Shown here: positions 8,996 to 16,690 of the stretch, piece by piece | Position numbering within the stretch: the first letter of the stretch is position 1 | Layout of the letters: each line of letters starts with the position of its first letter | Assembly (NCBI GenBank): GCA_004134995.1 | Contig: REGP01000001.1 | Location: 1,178,001-1,242,000 of the forward strand | Direction of reading: 5' to 3' | Length of the DNA: 64,000 nucleotides | DNA from: Oxalobacteraceae bacterium CAVE-383 | Lineage (GTDB): Bacteria; Pseudomonadota; Gammaproteobacteria; Burkholderiales; Burkholderiaceae_D | Program-made: the position numbers and the translations under genes | Notes under the pieces: model-generated | The model's input: the letters and a program-made list of their open reading frames with translations, nothing else | Told to the model about the DNA's origin: nothing | The model's database searches: none

Positions 8996-9940
8996 ATGGC
9001 CGACCAAAACAATACCCCGGACGAAGTCGACAGCGCCGTCTACAAAACCCTGCTCGAATCCACCAAGGCAATTCCGTGGCGCATCGACTGGAAGACCATG
9101 AAGTTTACCTATATCGGCCCGCAGATCGAAGGCGTGCTCGGCTGGTCGGCGTCGAGCTGGGTTTCGGCCCAGGATTGGGCAAGCCGCATCCATGAAGAAG
9201 AGCGCGAACGCATCGTCAATTTCTGCGTGGCGCAGTCGCAGGCCGGCACCGATCATGAGGCCGATTACCGCGCGCTGACCAAGGATGGCCGTTATGTCTG
9301 GATCCGCGACGTGGTGCATGTAACGCGCAATGAGGCCGGCGAAGTCGAAGCGCTGATCGGATTCATGTTCGATATCGACGAGCGCAAGCGCAACGAGACC
9401 AAGCTCGAGCTTCTGCAAAAGGAATTGGAAGAGCTGTCCTTCAAGGACGGCCTGACCGGCATCGCCAACCGGCGCCGTTTCGATGCCGTCATGGCGGTGG
9501 AATGGAATAACGCGCTGCGCCACGGGCTGCCGCTGTCCGTGGTCATTATCGATATCGATTATTTCAAGCAATACAACGACCGCTACGGCCACATCGAGGG
9601 CGACACCTGTCTCAAGAAAGTGGCCCGGGTATTAAGCGCAACGCTGTATCGTCCGCGCGATTTCCTCGCGCGTTTCGGCGGCGAGGAATTCGTGCTGGTC
9701 TTGCCCGAGGCCGACGAAGCCGCGGCGTTGATGGTGGCGCAGCGTTGCAGCCAGACGCTGTCCGATGCCCGCATTCCGCATGCCGCATCGCTGGTCGGCC
9801 CATCCCTGACCGTCAGCATGGGCCTGGGCAGCATCGTGCCGGTCCATGGCGACGACATGAGCGGCTTTCTCAGCGAAGTGGATCGACGGCTTTACCAAGC
9901 CAAACAACGCGGGCGCAATCGCATTGCTGGATCGGATTGA
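8996..9940 (+). CDS. PAS-GGDEF diguanylate cyclase
   Basis: This soluble 314-residue sensor enzyme should make cyclic di-GMP from two GTP. A PAS/PAC domain (about residues 20-133) contains the DGRYVWIRD motif typical of PAS_3, followed by a short coiled linker. The GGDEF domain (about 150-314) has an intact active site, GGEEF at 228-232. It also has an RxxD inhibitory site (R219-D222) exactly five residues before it, so product inhibition is expected. No membrane segment is present. I chose the ATG at 8996; the frame extends further upstream, but no start there has a ribosome binding site. A TPR/glycosyltransferase-like gene starts 26 bp downstream and is probably co-transcribed. Confidence 0.92.
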   Translation: MADQNNTPDEVDSAVYKTLLESTKAIPWRIDWKTMKFTYIGPQIEGVLGWSASSWVSAQDWASRIHEEERERIVNFCVAQSQAGTDHEADYRALTKDGRYVWIRDVVHVTRNEAGEVEALIGFMFDIDERKRNETKLELLQKELEELSFKDGLTGIANRRRFDAVMAVEWNNALRHGLPLSVVIIDIDYFKQYNDRYGHIEGDTCLKKVARVLSATLYRPRDFLARFGGEEFVLVLPEADEAAALMVAQRCSQTLSDARIPHAASLVGPSLTVSMGLGSIVPVHGDDMSGFLSEVDRRLYQAKQRGRNRIAGSD

Positions 9941-9966
9941 CGACAGCCGATCGGACAGGATCGCAC

Positions 9967-11157
9967 TTGAACAATAATAATCATCCGGACCATGCGGCGA
10001 TTCGGCAAAAGGCTTTGGTCTTGCTCGACGAAGAACGTTTCAGGGAAGCGGAGGCATTGCTGCGTTTGACGCTGGCCTCCGGATCGGGATCGATCCCGCT
10101 ATGGAAGCAATTGGTTGCCGCAATCCGCCCGCAAGGCAAAGTCGATGAGGCCCGGCAGATTCTGGAAATGATCGTGCAGAAGAATCCGGACGACATGGCG
10201 GCGCGCTTCGACCTGTCGGAAACCCTGCTGCTGCAGGGCGAATACAGCCGCGGCTGGCGCGAATATCGTTTTCGTTACAGGATGGAACATACCCTCATGC
10301 TGGGCCGGCATCTGCAGAGTCCGCGCTGGGAAGGCCAGCCGATCCGCGGCAAGACACTGCTGATCCATGACGAGCAAGGCTACGGCGACACTTTCCAGTT
10401 TTTGCGCATGGTCGCCGCGGCGCGCGAACGCAGCGCCGCCCGCGTGATCCTGCAGGTGGATGCGGATAGCCATGCGCTGGCCAGGCGCTGCGCCGGCTAC
10501 GACGACATTATCCTGCACCGCGCAACTCCGCCGGTCTTCGACTTCCATTGCGAGCTGATGAGCCTGCCGCTGACGCTGGGCCTTCAATTGAGCGACCTCC
10601 CGATCAGCACCGGTTATCTGCGCGCCGACCCTGCCCGCGTCGAACAATGGCGGGCGCGCCTTGCATCATTGCCGCGTCCGCTGGCCGGCCTGGTGTGGGC
10701 CGGACGACCGGAGCACACCAACGATGCGCGCCGTTCCATGACTCTATCGGATATGGCGCCCTTTGCGCAGGAAGGCATTACCTTCGTCGCATTGCAAAAG
10801 GGCGCGGCGGCGGCGCAAGGCGCAACGCCGCCGCCGGGGATGGCGCTGGTTTCGCTGAGCGACGAGATCCGGGATTTTGACGATACGGCCGCTATCCTGA
10901 CATTGCTGGACGTCTTGGTGTCGATCGATTCGTCGCCGGTGCATCTGGCCGGCGCGCTCGATTGTCCCGCATGGGTGATGCTGCCGTTCGTGCCCGACTG
11001 GCGCTGGCTGCTCCAGCGCGAAGACACGCCCTGGTATCCCTCCGTGCGCCTGTTCCGTCAGCAGGCGCATGGCGAGTGGGGGCCGGTGCTGCAATCCGTT
11101 GCCGCCGCGCTGGGCAAGCTGCGCGATGACTTGCATTTTCCCGCCGGCCGCATATGA
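9967..11157 (+). CDS. TPR-repeat protein with glycosyltransferase-9-like C-terminal domain (TTG start)
   Basis: The 396-residue protein begins with about 100 residues of TPR-like helices (RQKALVLLDEERFREAEAL; DEARQILEMIVQKNPDD). The following region has features of the TPR/GT-B proteins linked to flagellin or surface glycosylation: SPRWEGQPIRGKTLLIHDEQ, GYGDTFQFLRM, LAGLVWAGRPEHTND and VSIDSSPVHLAGALDCPAWV. It may add sugars to protein or polysaccharide; the target is unknown. The start is TTG at 9967, with AGGA six nt upstream. Its location 26 bp behind a diguanylate cyclase fits a link between c-di-GMP signalling and surface glycans, which is inference. Confidence 0.82.
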   Translation: MNNNNHPDHAAIRQKALVLLDEERFREAEALLRLTLASGSGSIPLWKQLVAAIRPQGKVDEARQILEMIVQKNPDDMAARFDLSETLLLQGEYSRGWREYRFRYRMEHTLMLGRHLQSPRWEGQPIRGKTLLIHDEQGYGDTFQFLRMVAAARERSAARVILQVDADSHALARRCAGYDDIILHRATPPVFDFHCELMSLPLTLGLQLSDLPISTGYLRADPARVEQWRARLASLPRPLAGLVWAGRPEHTNDARRSMTLSDMAPFAQEGITFVALQKGAAAAQGATPPPGMALVSLSDEIRDFDDTAAILTLLDVLVSIDSSPVHLAGALDCPAWVMLPFVPDWRWLLQREDTPWYPSVRLFRQQAHGEWGPVLQSVAAALGKLRDDLHFPAGRI

Positions 11158-11219
11158 CTTTCCTGTTCCCCGTAAAGGGCGTCTTTTCGTTTTTTATGGC
11201 TTCCGAAACACGCAAAAAC

Positions 11220-11248
11220 TTGTTTTGCTCAATCTTGTAGTTGATAAT
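11220..11248 (+). promoter_or_regulatory. Predicted sigma-70 promoter of the DUF3297 gene
   Basis: TTGTTT (11220-11225) and GATAAT (11243-11248) are separated by 17 bp. Only 7 nt lie between the -10 box and the ATG at 11256, so transcription should start at or next to the start codon and the mRNA would be leaderless. No Shine-Dalgarno sequence precedes the ATG, in agreement. Confidence 0.6.
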
Positions 11249-11255
11249 TGCCGCC

Positions 11256-11504
11256 ATGAACGATACTTCACTCCGCCCCCCACTCCCCGATCGGCTCTCG
11301 ATCGATCCCCGCAGCCCTTACTACAATGCCGCCATATTCGAACATGAGGTCGGCATCAAGCTGAACGACAAGGAGCGCTTTGATGTTGACGAATATTGCA
11401 TCAGCGAGGGATGGATCAAGGTCCCGGCCGGAAAAGCGCTAGATCGGAAAGGCCATCCCCTGATGACTAAAGTAAAAGGCAAGGTTGAAGCTTTTTATCG
11501 ATAG
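11256..11504 (+). CDS. DUF3297 family protein
   Basis: This 82-residue cytoplasmic protein has the core of DUF3297: LPDRLSIDPRSPYYNAAIFE, then KERFDVDEYCISEGWIKVPA and a C-terminal KVKGKVEAFY. It covers the full family length. No function is known to me. The ATG at 11256 is chosen because homologues begin just before LPDRLSID. There is no ribosome binding site and a good promoter ends 7 nt upstream, suggesting a leaderless transcript. A strong terminator follows 42 bp after the stop codon. Confidence 0.9.
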   Translation: MNDTSLRPPLPDRLSIDPRSPYYNAAIFEHEVGIKLNDKERFDVDEYCISEGWIKVPAGKALDRKGHPLMTKVKGKVEAFYR

Positions 11505-11546
11505 GGACTGCTCTTGCCCCCCTACTTCCCCTGCAGACGATTGAGG

Positions 11547-11571
11547 AAAAGCCCACACGCGTGGGCTTTTT
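11547..11571 (+). terminator. Intrinsic terminator after the DUF3297 gene
   Basis: AAAAGCCCAC and GTGGGCTTTT form a perfect 10-bp stem with an ACGC loop, followed by a T-run. The A-run on the other side means it could also work for the converging esterase gene, which ends at 11628. Confidence 0.9.
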
Positions 11572-11627
11572 AATGTCTGGCTAAACGTATCCATGCGCCG
11601 CTATTTGCAGCTGGCAAGCGCTACGTT

Positions 11628-12647
11628 TTATTTCAAATGCACTTTCAATTCAACCGCTGCCTGTCTCATCGCAGCCTGCACAGCCGGCACGTTGCTGACG
11701 ACATTCAACAAGCCGAAGTCGTGAATCATGCCGCCGTAACGCACGCTGGTGACGGCAACACCTGCTGCATCCAGCTTGTGACCGTATGCTTCACCTTCAT
11801 CGCGTAACACGTCGAATTCTGCTGTTTCGATCAATGTCGGCGGCAGGCCTTTCAGTTGCTCGATGGTTGCTTGCAACGGTGAGGCATAGATTTCTTTGCG
11901 TTTAGCAGCGTCGGTTGTGTAATTGTCCCAGAACCATTTCATCATGTTGCGCGTCAAGAAATGGCCTTCAGCAAACTGTTTGTACGACGCGGTTTCAAAG
12001 TTGGCGTCGGTTACGGGCCATAACAATGCCTGGAAGCGCAACTTCGGTCCGCCTTTGTCTTTGGCCATCAATGCAACGACAGCTGCCATGTTGCCGCCGA
12101 CGCTGTTGCCGGCAACTGCCAGACGCTTGCCGTCGACGTTGATTTCCTTGCCGTGTTCAGCGACCCATTTGGTTGCAGCGTAGGCCTGATCGACGGCAAC
12201 GCCGTACTGTGCTTCAGGAGATGGGGTGTAGTTGACGAAGACGGCAACTGCACCGGAGCCGGATACCAGGTCACGCACCAGACGCTCATGTGTGGGGAAA
12301 TCGCCGAGTACCCAGCCGCCGCCGTGGAAGAACATGAATGCTGGTAATGTGCCTTTGACGCCTGCCGGACGCACGATAGTCAGATTGATCTGTTGGCCGT
12401 CGACAGTGATGGTCTTTTGCGATACGTCTGCCTTTGGCAGCGTCAGTTTGACGCTCGCCTGCGCGCCAATCAGCACATTGCGCGCATCAGTTGGTGACAA
12501 TTGTTCAAGTGGCTTGCCGCCGCCGGCTTCAAGCGCCTCCAGGAACTTTTGCGTATTGTGTTCGACGCCAGGACTGCCGGCCGCGAATGCGTTACCGATA
12601 GAGAGTGCGAGCGCCGACAAGCCGATGATCGATTTAATTGAGTTCAT
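11628..12647 (-). CDS. Secreted alpha/beta-hydrolase (HSL-family esterase/lipase)
   Basis: The 339-residue protein has an N-terminal signal peptide (cleavage after about residue 23, AFA) and so probably acts in the periplasm or outside. The mature part has the hormone-sensitive-lipase features: oxyanion motif HGGGW (108-112), nucleophile elbow GNSVG with Ser182, and candidate acid and base residues in FDVLRDEGEA and GMIHDFGL. GNSVG replaces the more usual GDSAG. It should hydrolyse short acyl esters. The upstream 178 bp contain two copies of TTAAATAGCA, matching the operator boxes before the neighbouring OhrR-like gene, so it is probably repressed by that regulator and induced by organic peroxides. 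Confidence 0.88.
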   Translation of the reverse strand: MNSIKSIIGLSALALSIGNAFAAGSPGVEHNTQKFLEALEAGGGKPLEQLSPTDARNVLIGAQASVKLTLPKADVSQKTITVDGQQINLTIVRPAGVKGTLPAFMFFHGGGWVLGDFPTHERLVRDLVSGSGAVAVFVNYTPSPEAQYGVAVDQAYAATKWVAEHGKEINVDGKRLAVAGNSVGGNMAAVVALMAKDKGGPKLRFQALLWPVTDANFETASYKQFAEGHFLTRNMMKWFWDNYTTDAAKRKEIYASPLQATIEQLKGLPPTLIETAEFDVLRDEGEAYGHKLDAAGVAVTSVRYGGMIHDFGLLNVVSNVPAVQAAMRQAAVELKVHLK

Positions 12648-12733
12648 GATGTATGCCTTAGATTGGATGAGTTGGTCGATTAGCAGCGATTTCTCTTACC
12701 GGCTCGCCAGCTTTACCGGATTAACATAGATAA

Positions 12734-12762
12734 CTATTAAATAGCACACTACTTAAATAGCA
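12734..12762 (-). promoter_or_regulatory. OhrR-type operator boxes upstream of the esterase gene
   Basis: The 10-mer TTAAATAGCA occurs at 12737-12746 and 12753-12762, exactly 16 bp apart. The first copy overlaps the palindrome CTATT-A-AATAG (12734-12744). The same TAAATAGC half-site forms the perfect palindrome before the ohrR-like gene at 13293-13310. This shared box supports control of the esterase by the adjacent regulator. Confidence 0.65.
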
Positions 12763-12825
12763 TTTTAAAAAAACGAATACATCTTCACTGCTTCAATTCA
12801 TTTCGTGTCGATCGGCGATCGCCGG

Positions 12826-13281
12826 TCAGGCGTTTCTCGCAAGCTTGCTTCGCAATTCGACCAGTTGCTCTTTCATTGCAATCACTTCATCGAGATTGCA
12901 TTCGGTTGCGCAGAACACTTCATTCTGCAATTCCGCTGCCTTGTCGCGTAACACGCTACCGCTCTTGCTCAAGGTGATGATGACCTGGCGTTCGTCGTTG
13001 GCAGCACGCACGCGTGTGATCAGTTCTGCGGCTTCCATCCGTTTCAGCAATGGGGTGAGCGTAGCCGAATCGAGAAACAGTCGTTCGCCTATATCCGATA
13101 CCGTCAATTCGTCCTGCTCCCACAACACCATCATCACTAGATATTGCGAGTACGTCAGTCCCAGCTTCGGCAACAGCTTGCGATACACCTTGCTCATCGC
13201 CAGTGAAGTCGAATACAGCGCAAAGCACAACTGGTTATCCAGTTTTGGTACGTCCGCGTTTTTGACTGATTTCGTTTGCAT
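12826..13281 (-). CDS. ohrR: OhrR-type organic-peroxide-sensing MarR-family regulator (two-cysteine type)
   Basis: This 151-residue winged-helix repressor starts with [19 protein letters not shown], the OhrR hallmark. C19 is the expected peroxide-sensing cysteine and C124 the resolving one. Their spacing (105 residues) equals that of C22 and C127 in the two-cysteine Xanthomonas OhrR. Y33 and Y44 correspond to the two tyrosines that hydrogen-bond the sensing cysteine there. The DNA-binding helix and wing lie around residues 60-100 ([20 protein letters not shown]). The ATG at 13281 has no Shine-Dalgarno sequence and lies 7 nt after a -10 box, so the mRNA is probably leaderless. No ohr peroxidase gene is adjacent; the likely target is the downstream esterase. 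Confidence 0.9.
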   Translation of the reverse strand: MQTKSVKNADVPKLDNQLCFALYSTSLAMSKVYRKLLPKLGLTYSQYLVMMVLWEQDELTVSDIGERLFLDSATLTPLLKRMEAAELITRVRAANDERQVIITLSKSGSVLRDKAAELQNEVFCATECNLDEVIAMKEQLVELRSKLARNA

Positions 13282-13288
13282 GAGCCGA

Positions 13289-13325
13289 ATAATAAATAGC
13301 TCGCTATTTAATTGCAAGCTATTTG
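13289..13325 (-). promoter_or_regulatory. ohrR promoter with overlapping operator
   Basis: On the minus strand TTGCAA (13312-13317) and TATTAT (13289-13294) are separated by 17 bp. A perfect palindrome, TAAATAGC-TC-GCTATTTA (13293-13310), fills the spacer and touches the -10 box. A third half-site, GCTATTTG, lies at 13318-13325 just upstream of the -35. This is a standard autorepression layout. Confidence 0.75.
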
Positions 13326-13372
13326 TAAAAATATTTTCTACCGATGTTGCATTTTTTGCCCATCCAGCTTCC

Positions 13373-14251
13373 TCAGGCAATCCCCTCATCCAGGCCAGAG
13401 CGCCGGCGCGCAACTTTAGCCACCACCGACCAGTCCTTTTCGCCCAGCCCCTGGTCGACGGCGGCAAGCATATTGTCGCGCACGATTTCCGCCGACGGCA
13501 GCGCCGCATCTTTGGCCTGCGCGGCTTCCAGCGCAAGGTTTACGTCTTTCAGGCCGAGGGTAAGCTTGAATCCGGGTTCGTAAGTGTCGGTCGCGATAAA
13601 ACCGCCGTAGCGTTGATAGCTCGGACTTGCAAAGATCGTGTTGGTGACCACGTCCAGAAAATCCGCCGCCTTCAAACCGTAGCTTTCGGTCAGCGCTGTC
13701 GCCTCGCCCATCGCTTCGATGGCCAGCGAGAGCATCATATTGCCGGCGATCTTAGCGACATTGGCGCGCTGCGGATCGCTGCCGAGAGGCCAGCTTTTCT
13801 GTCCCATGGCATCGAGCATGGGCTGGACTTTCGCCACCGCCGCCGGGTCGCCCGCGACCATGATGTTCAGCAAGGCCTTCGCCGCAGCGGCCGGCACGCC
13901 GAACACGGGCGCCGCCACATAGGCGATGCCGGCACTGCGATGCGCTTCCTGCAATTCGGCGACGAGCGCCAGCGAAATGGTTGCCATCATCACGTGTACG
14001 CAGTCCTTGCGTGCCGAAGCCAGTGCGCCTGATTCGAGGACAACGCTTCGTACCGCAGCATCGTTGGCCAGCATGGTGAACACAGCGTCGGTCTGAAACA
14101 CTTCTGCCGGCGATGCGGCGACGGTGACGCCCGCGAGCGCATGGCTGGCTTCAGGCGTGCGATTCCATACACTGACGTTGTGGCCCGCCGCCACCAGATG
14201 CGGCACCATCGCCGCGCCCATGCTGCCTATGCCGATAAAACCGATATTCAT
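13373..14251 (-). CDS. 3-hydroxyisobutyrate dehydrogenase / beta-hydroxyacid dehydrogenase family
   Basis: The 292-residue oxidoreductase has the N-terminal NAD(P)-binding Rossmann motif [10 protein letters not shown] (residues 3-12) and the family's catalytic lysine segment AKIAGNMML near residue 170. Members oxidise beta-hydroxy acids (3-hydroxyisobutyrate, tartronate semialdehyde, related acids); the substrate cannot be assigned. Length is normal. The start at 14251 (MNIGFIGIG) is preceded by GGAG and matches the usual N terminus; the frame is open further upstream but would add residues before the Rossmann fold. It lies upstream of ohrR on the same strand, with a promoter in between, so they are separate units. 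Confidence 0.9.
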   Translation of the reverse strand: MNIGFIGIGSMGAAMVPHLVAAGHNVSVWNRTPEASHALAGVTVAASPAEVFQTDAVFTMLANDAAVRSVVLESGALASARKDCVHVMMATISLALVAELQEAHRSAGIAYVAAPVFGVPAAAAKALLNIMVAGDPAAVAKVQPMLDAMGQKSWPLGSDPQRANVAKIAGNMMLSLAIEAMGEATALTESYGLKAADFLDVVTNTIFASPSYQRYGGFIATDTYEPGFKLTLGLKDVNLALEAAQAKDAALPSAEIVRDNMLAAVDQGLGEKDWSVVAKVARRRSGLDEGIA

Positions 14252-14419
14252 GATGAAAACTCCAGCAAAGTCGATTGCTTTATGAAATGAAGGAAGGAAA
14301 GCCAGGAAGCGCCGCGTTATTGCCAGGCGCACAGAAACAGGTTCGATGATAACGGAGCAGCCGATTCTTCACAGGGCGGCCCGAAGCGATATGCGCCTGT
14401 TTCCGATTCAAGCCAACGG

Positions 14420-15244
14420 TCATTTATCTGGCCGCCCCTCGCCGTCATCGTCTTTCACCGGCGCCTCTACATCCGTGTCGATCATAATGACCGTGCACGA
14501 GCGCACGGAGCGGCTTGCATTGGTCAGCATATCGCCTTTCGCCGTGTATATCTTGGCGTTGCCTGTGAAGGTGCCGGAAAACTTGAATTGCCACGACACA
14601 TTGCGCTGTTGCAGGCGATAGCCCATGCCGTTCAACACCATGCCGTCGGCCGCGATGGTTCCCGACAAGACCTCTTCAACGACCGCATTTTTTCTGTGCA
14701 GCGTGACTTGATTACCGTTGACCTCGGCAATGAACTTGGTCTGGTAAGCAGGCTTGTCGGTCCGGAATCGGTTTGCATCGCAAGCCATCATGGCATTCCA
14801 TCTGCCGTTCGCAATCTGCTTCTTGCCGCCTGTGCCTGCTACAGTCCCCGTGCCGGCGAGAGGGCCGTGCCCCAGCTCGATCGTGACCGATTCGGGATAG
14901 TCGAAGCCGGCGCCGCTGGAACGGTCGATGGCATAACCGATCGCCCCCCCGATCAGTATGTTGCCCCAGACGTTGATGTTCGCCTTCGACGCCACATGGT
15001 CCTGACCGGACGCATCATTGTTCGCGCACTCCACAGTCAGGTCGCCGGTACTTTTCTTGACCGTGACGCTGCCGGGCGTCTTGACGAACCACTTGCCGGT
15101 ATCGTTGGTCAGGGTACAACTGGCGCCTAAAACAATGGAGGAGCCTTGCGTGGTTTTAATCAAGATCGGTTGCGTACTCGACCCCGTAATGGAGGCGCAG
15201 CCACTGAGCAAGACGGCGAGCGAAAAAACCAAAATTTTGAACAT
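14420..15244 (-). CDS. Hypothetical lipoprotein
   Basis: The 274-residue product has a lipoprotein signal with lipobox LLSGC, so Cys16 should be lipidated. It is followed by a stretch (QPILIKTTQGSSIVLGASC) that resembles the start of many small Gram-negative surface lipoproteins, and a glycine-rich hydrophobic segment NILIGGAIGYAIDRSSGAGF near residue 100. The C-terminal half (about 130-260) is a separate soluble region without a motif I recognise. The ATG at 15244 is preceded by GGGGA. It stands alone beside a 641-bp gene-free stretch. Envelope location is predicted; function is unknown. Confidence 0.78.
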   Translation of the reverse strand: MFKILVFSLAVLLSGCASITGSSTQPILIKTTQGSSIVLGASCTLTNDTGKWFVKTPGSVTVKKSTGDLTVECANNDASGQDHVASKANINVWGNILIGGAIGYAIDRSSGAGFDYPESVTIELGHGPLAGTGTVAGTGGKKQIANGRWNAMMACDANRFRTDKPAYQTKFIAEVNGNQVTLHRKNAVVEEVLSGTIAADGMVLNGMGYRLQQRNVSWQFKFSGTFTGNAKIYTAKGDMLTNASRSVRSCTVIMIDTDVEAPVKDDDGEGRPDK

Positions 15245-15885
15245 TGAATTCCCCGTTTTTTATTGTCATTTATCAGCAGTGATTTCTTCACGCTGGGTAT
15301 TAAAAAAAGTTGAAACCTACTTTTTCAAGAGCCGCTTCAATGCAATGCAACGCCTTCCGATCCAAATAAATCGGAGGCGGGAAAGCTGCTGAGGGTGCCT
15401 GGGTGCAAGGAGGGTAAAACGAGACGCGACGAAATATTTTTGCATTTATTTTATGTATTTTTTTTAAATCTACTTTATGCCATAAAGAGATACGAACAAC
15501 ATTTCTGTACGCCGCTTATGAGGATGCTAACCTGCGATTTAATCGCTCGATGTTAAAGAATGTAAAGGCGCCGAGCACCGGTATATTCTTTCCACGACAG
15601 CGATGTTTAAACTTACTTATGTGACATCGGCTCCAAGAAGATAAATTTGCTAAACGCGTTGCCGCCACAAAAGCCCGCCAACAGCATGGCGAGGGTTTTA
15701 TAGCCGCTTTTCTCACCTATAGATGCTGCTCTGCGGATAGTTTCGTGTTGGGAGATGAAATCCAGACTATCTTTACGGCAATTAACCAGTTACATTTTCG
15801 GTTAACACTAGCTGTGTGCAGTGCAGCACTGCCTGAATTTTTCACATTATGGTATAAACATGTTTTGTTTTCCCAATTCAAAGCC
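15245..15885. other. 641-bp AT-rich gene-free stretch
   Basis: This is the only gap over 300 bases in the window. It is clearly more AT-rich than its surroundings, above all near 15440-15480. Short open frames exist on the minus strand but lack ribosome binding sites and recognisable products. An imperfect hairpin followed by TTTTA occurs near 15662-15701. The right end holds the presumed IclR promoter region and a palindrome. I see no RNA gene and no repeat shared with the rest of the window. Confidence 0.6.
15818..15832. promoter_or_regulatory. Palindrome upstream of the IclR gene
   Basis: GCAGTGC and GCACTGC form a perfect 7-bp inverted repeat around a central A. It lies 53 bp before the iclR-type start codon, with -10-like sequences (TATGGT, TATAAA) between. 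The size and position fit an operator for the IclR protein acting on its own gene. Confidence 0.45.
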
Positions 15886-16665
15886 ATGAAAGAAGCGCGC
15901 CCCGAAAACAGCGCAACTTCCATCCAGGTCATCGAACGCATGATGTCCCTGCTGGATGCGCTTGCCAGCTACCCGGACCCGGTCAGCCTGAAGGAATTGT
16001 CGGCGGTGACCAATCTGCACCCGTCGACGGCGCACCGCATTCTCAACGATCTGGTCTTGAAACGGCTGGTGGAGCGCTCCGAACCCGGCGCCTACCGGCT
16101 GGGCATGCGCTTGCTGGAATTAGGAAATATCGTAAAAAGCCGCCTCAGCGTGCGTGAAGCAGCCATCGATTTCATGCGCGCGCTGCACCGCAAGACACAT
16201 CAGACGGTCAATCTGTCGGTGCGCCAGAGCGATGAGATCGTGTATATCGACCGGGCTTTCTCCGAGCGTTCAGGCATGCAGGTGGTGCGCGCCATTGGCG
16301 GCCGCGCGCCGCTGCATCTGACCTCGACCGGCAAGCTGTTCCTGTCGATCGACGAACCGAAAGCCGTACGCGCCTACGCCACGCGCACCGGTCTGGCGGG
16401 GCACAACAAGAATTCGATTACGGATTTGATCAAGCTGGAACGCGAACTGAGTTCGGTGCGCGCTTCCGGCTGCGCACGGGATAACGAGGAGCTGGAACTG
16501 GGCGTGCGCTGCATGGCAGCGGGCATTCGGGACGACTCGGGCAAGCTGATCGCCGGACTCTCCATTTCGGCGCCAGCCGACCGGCTGCAGGAAGAATGGA
16601 CGGAAGACCTGATGCAGACCGCCAATCAGATCTCGCTCGCGCTGGGTTATATACCGGGCGCTTGA
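15886..16665 (+). CDS. IclR-family transcriptional regulator
   Basis: The 259-residue protein has an N-terminal winged helix (about residues 10-70; VSLKELSAVTNLHPSTAHRI) and a C-terminal ligand-binding domain (RIGGRAPLHLTSTGK-type core, here AIGGRAPLHLTSTGKLFLS, and the ending GLSISAPADRL). IclR proteins control carbon-source catabolism in response to small organic acids. The ATG at 15886 is chosen because upstream sequence in frame is AT-rich and unlike the family. No catabolic operon is adjacent, so the target is unknown; a palindrome upstream suggests autoregulation. The stop codon region contains a short tandem duplication of GCTTGAGGAG. Confidence 0.9.
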   Translation: MKEARPENSATSIQVIERMMSLLDALASYPDPVSLKELSAVTNLHPSTAHRILNDLVLKRLVERSEPGAYRLGMRLLELGNIVKSRLSVREAAIDFMRALHRKTHQTVNLSVRQSDEIVYIDRAFSERSGMQVVRAIGGRAPLHLTSTGKLFLSIDEPKAVRAYATRTGLAGHNKNSITDLIKLERELSSVRASGCARDNEELELGVRCMAAGIRDDSGKLIAGLSISAPADRLQEEWTEDLMQTANQISLALGYIPGA

Positions 16666-16690
16666 GGAGTGCGGGCTTGAGGAGCGCCGG

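Noticed and set aside
15516-15941. Two short minus-strand frames in the gene-free stretch
   Set aside because: No ribosome binding sites, no signal or family features, and one overlaps the IclR start region.
16660-16690. GCTTGAGGAG repeated at a 15-bp interval at the iclR stop codon
   Set aside because: A short local duplication between convergent genes, with no sign of function.
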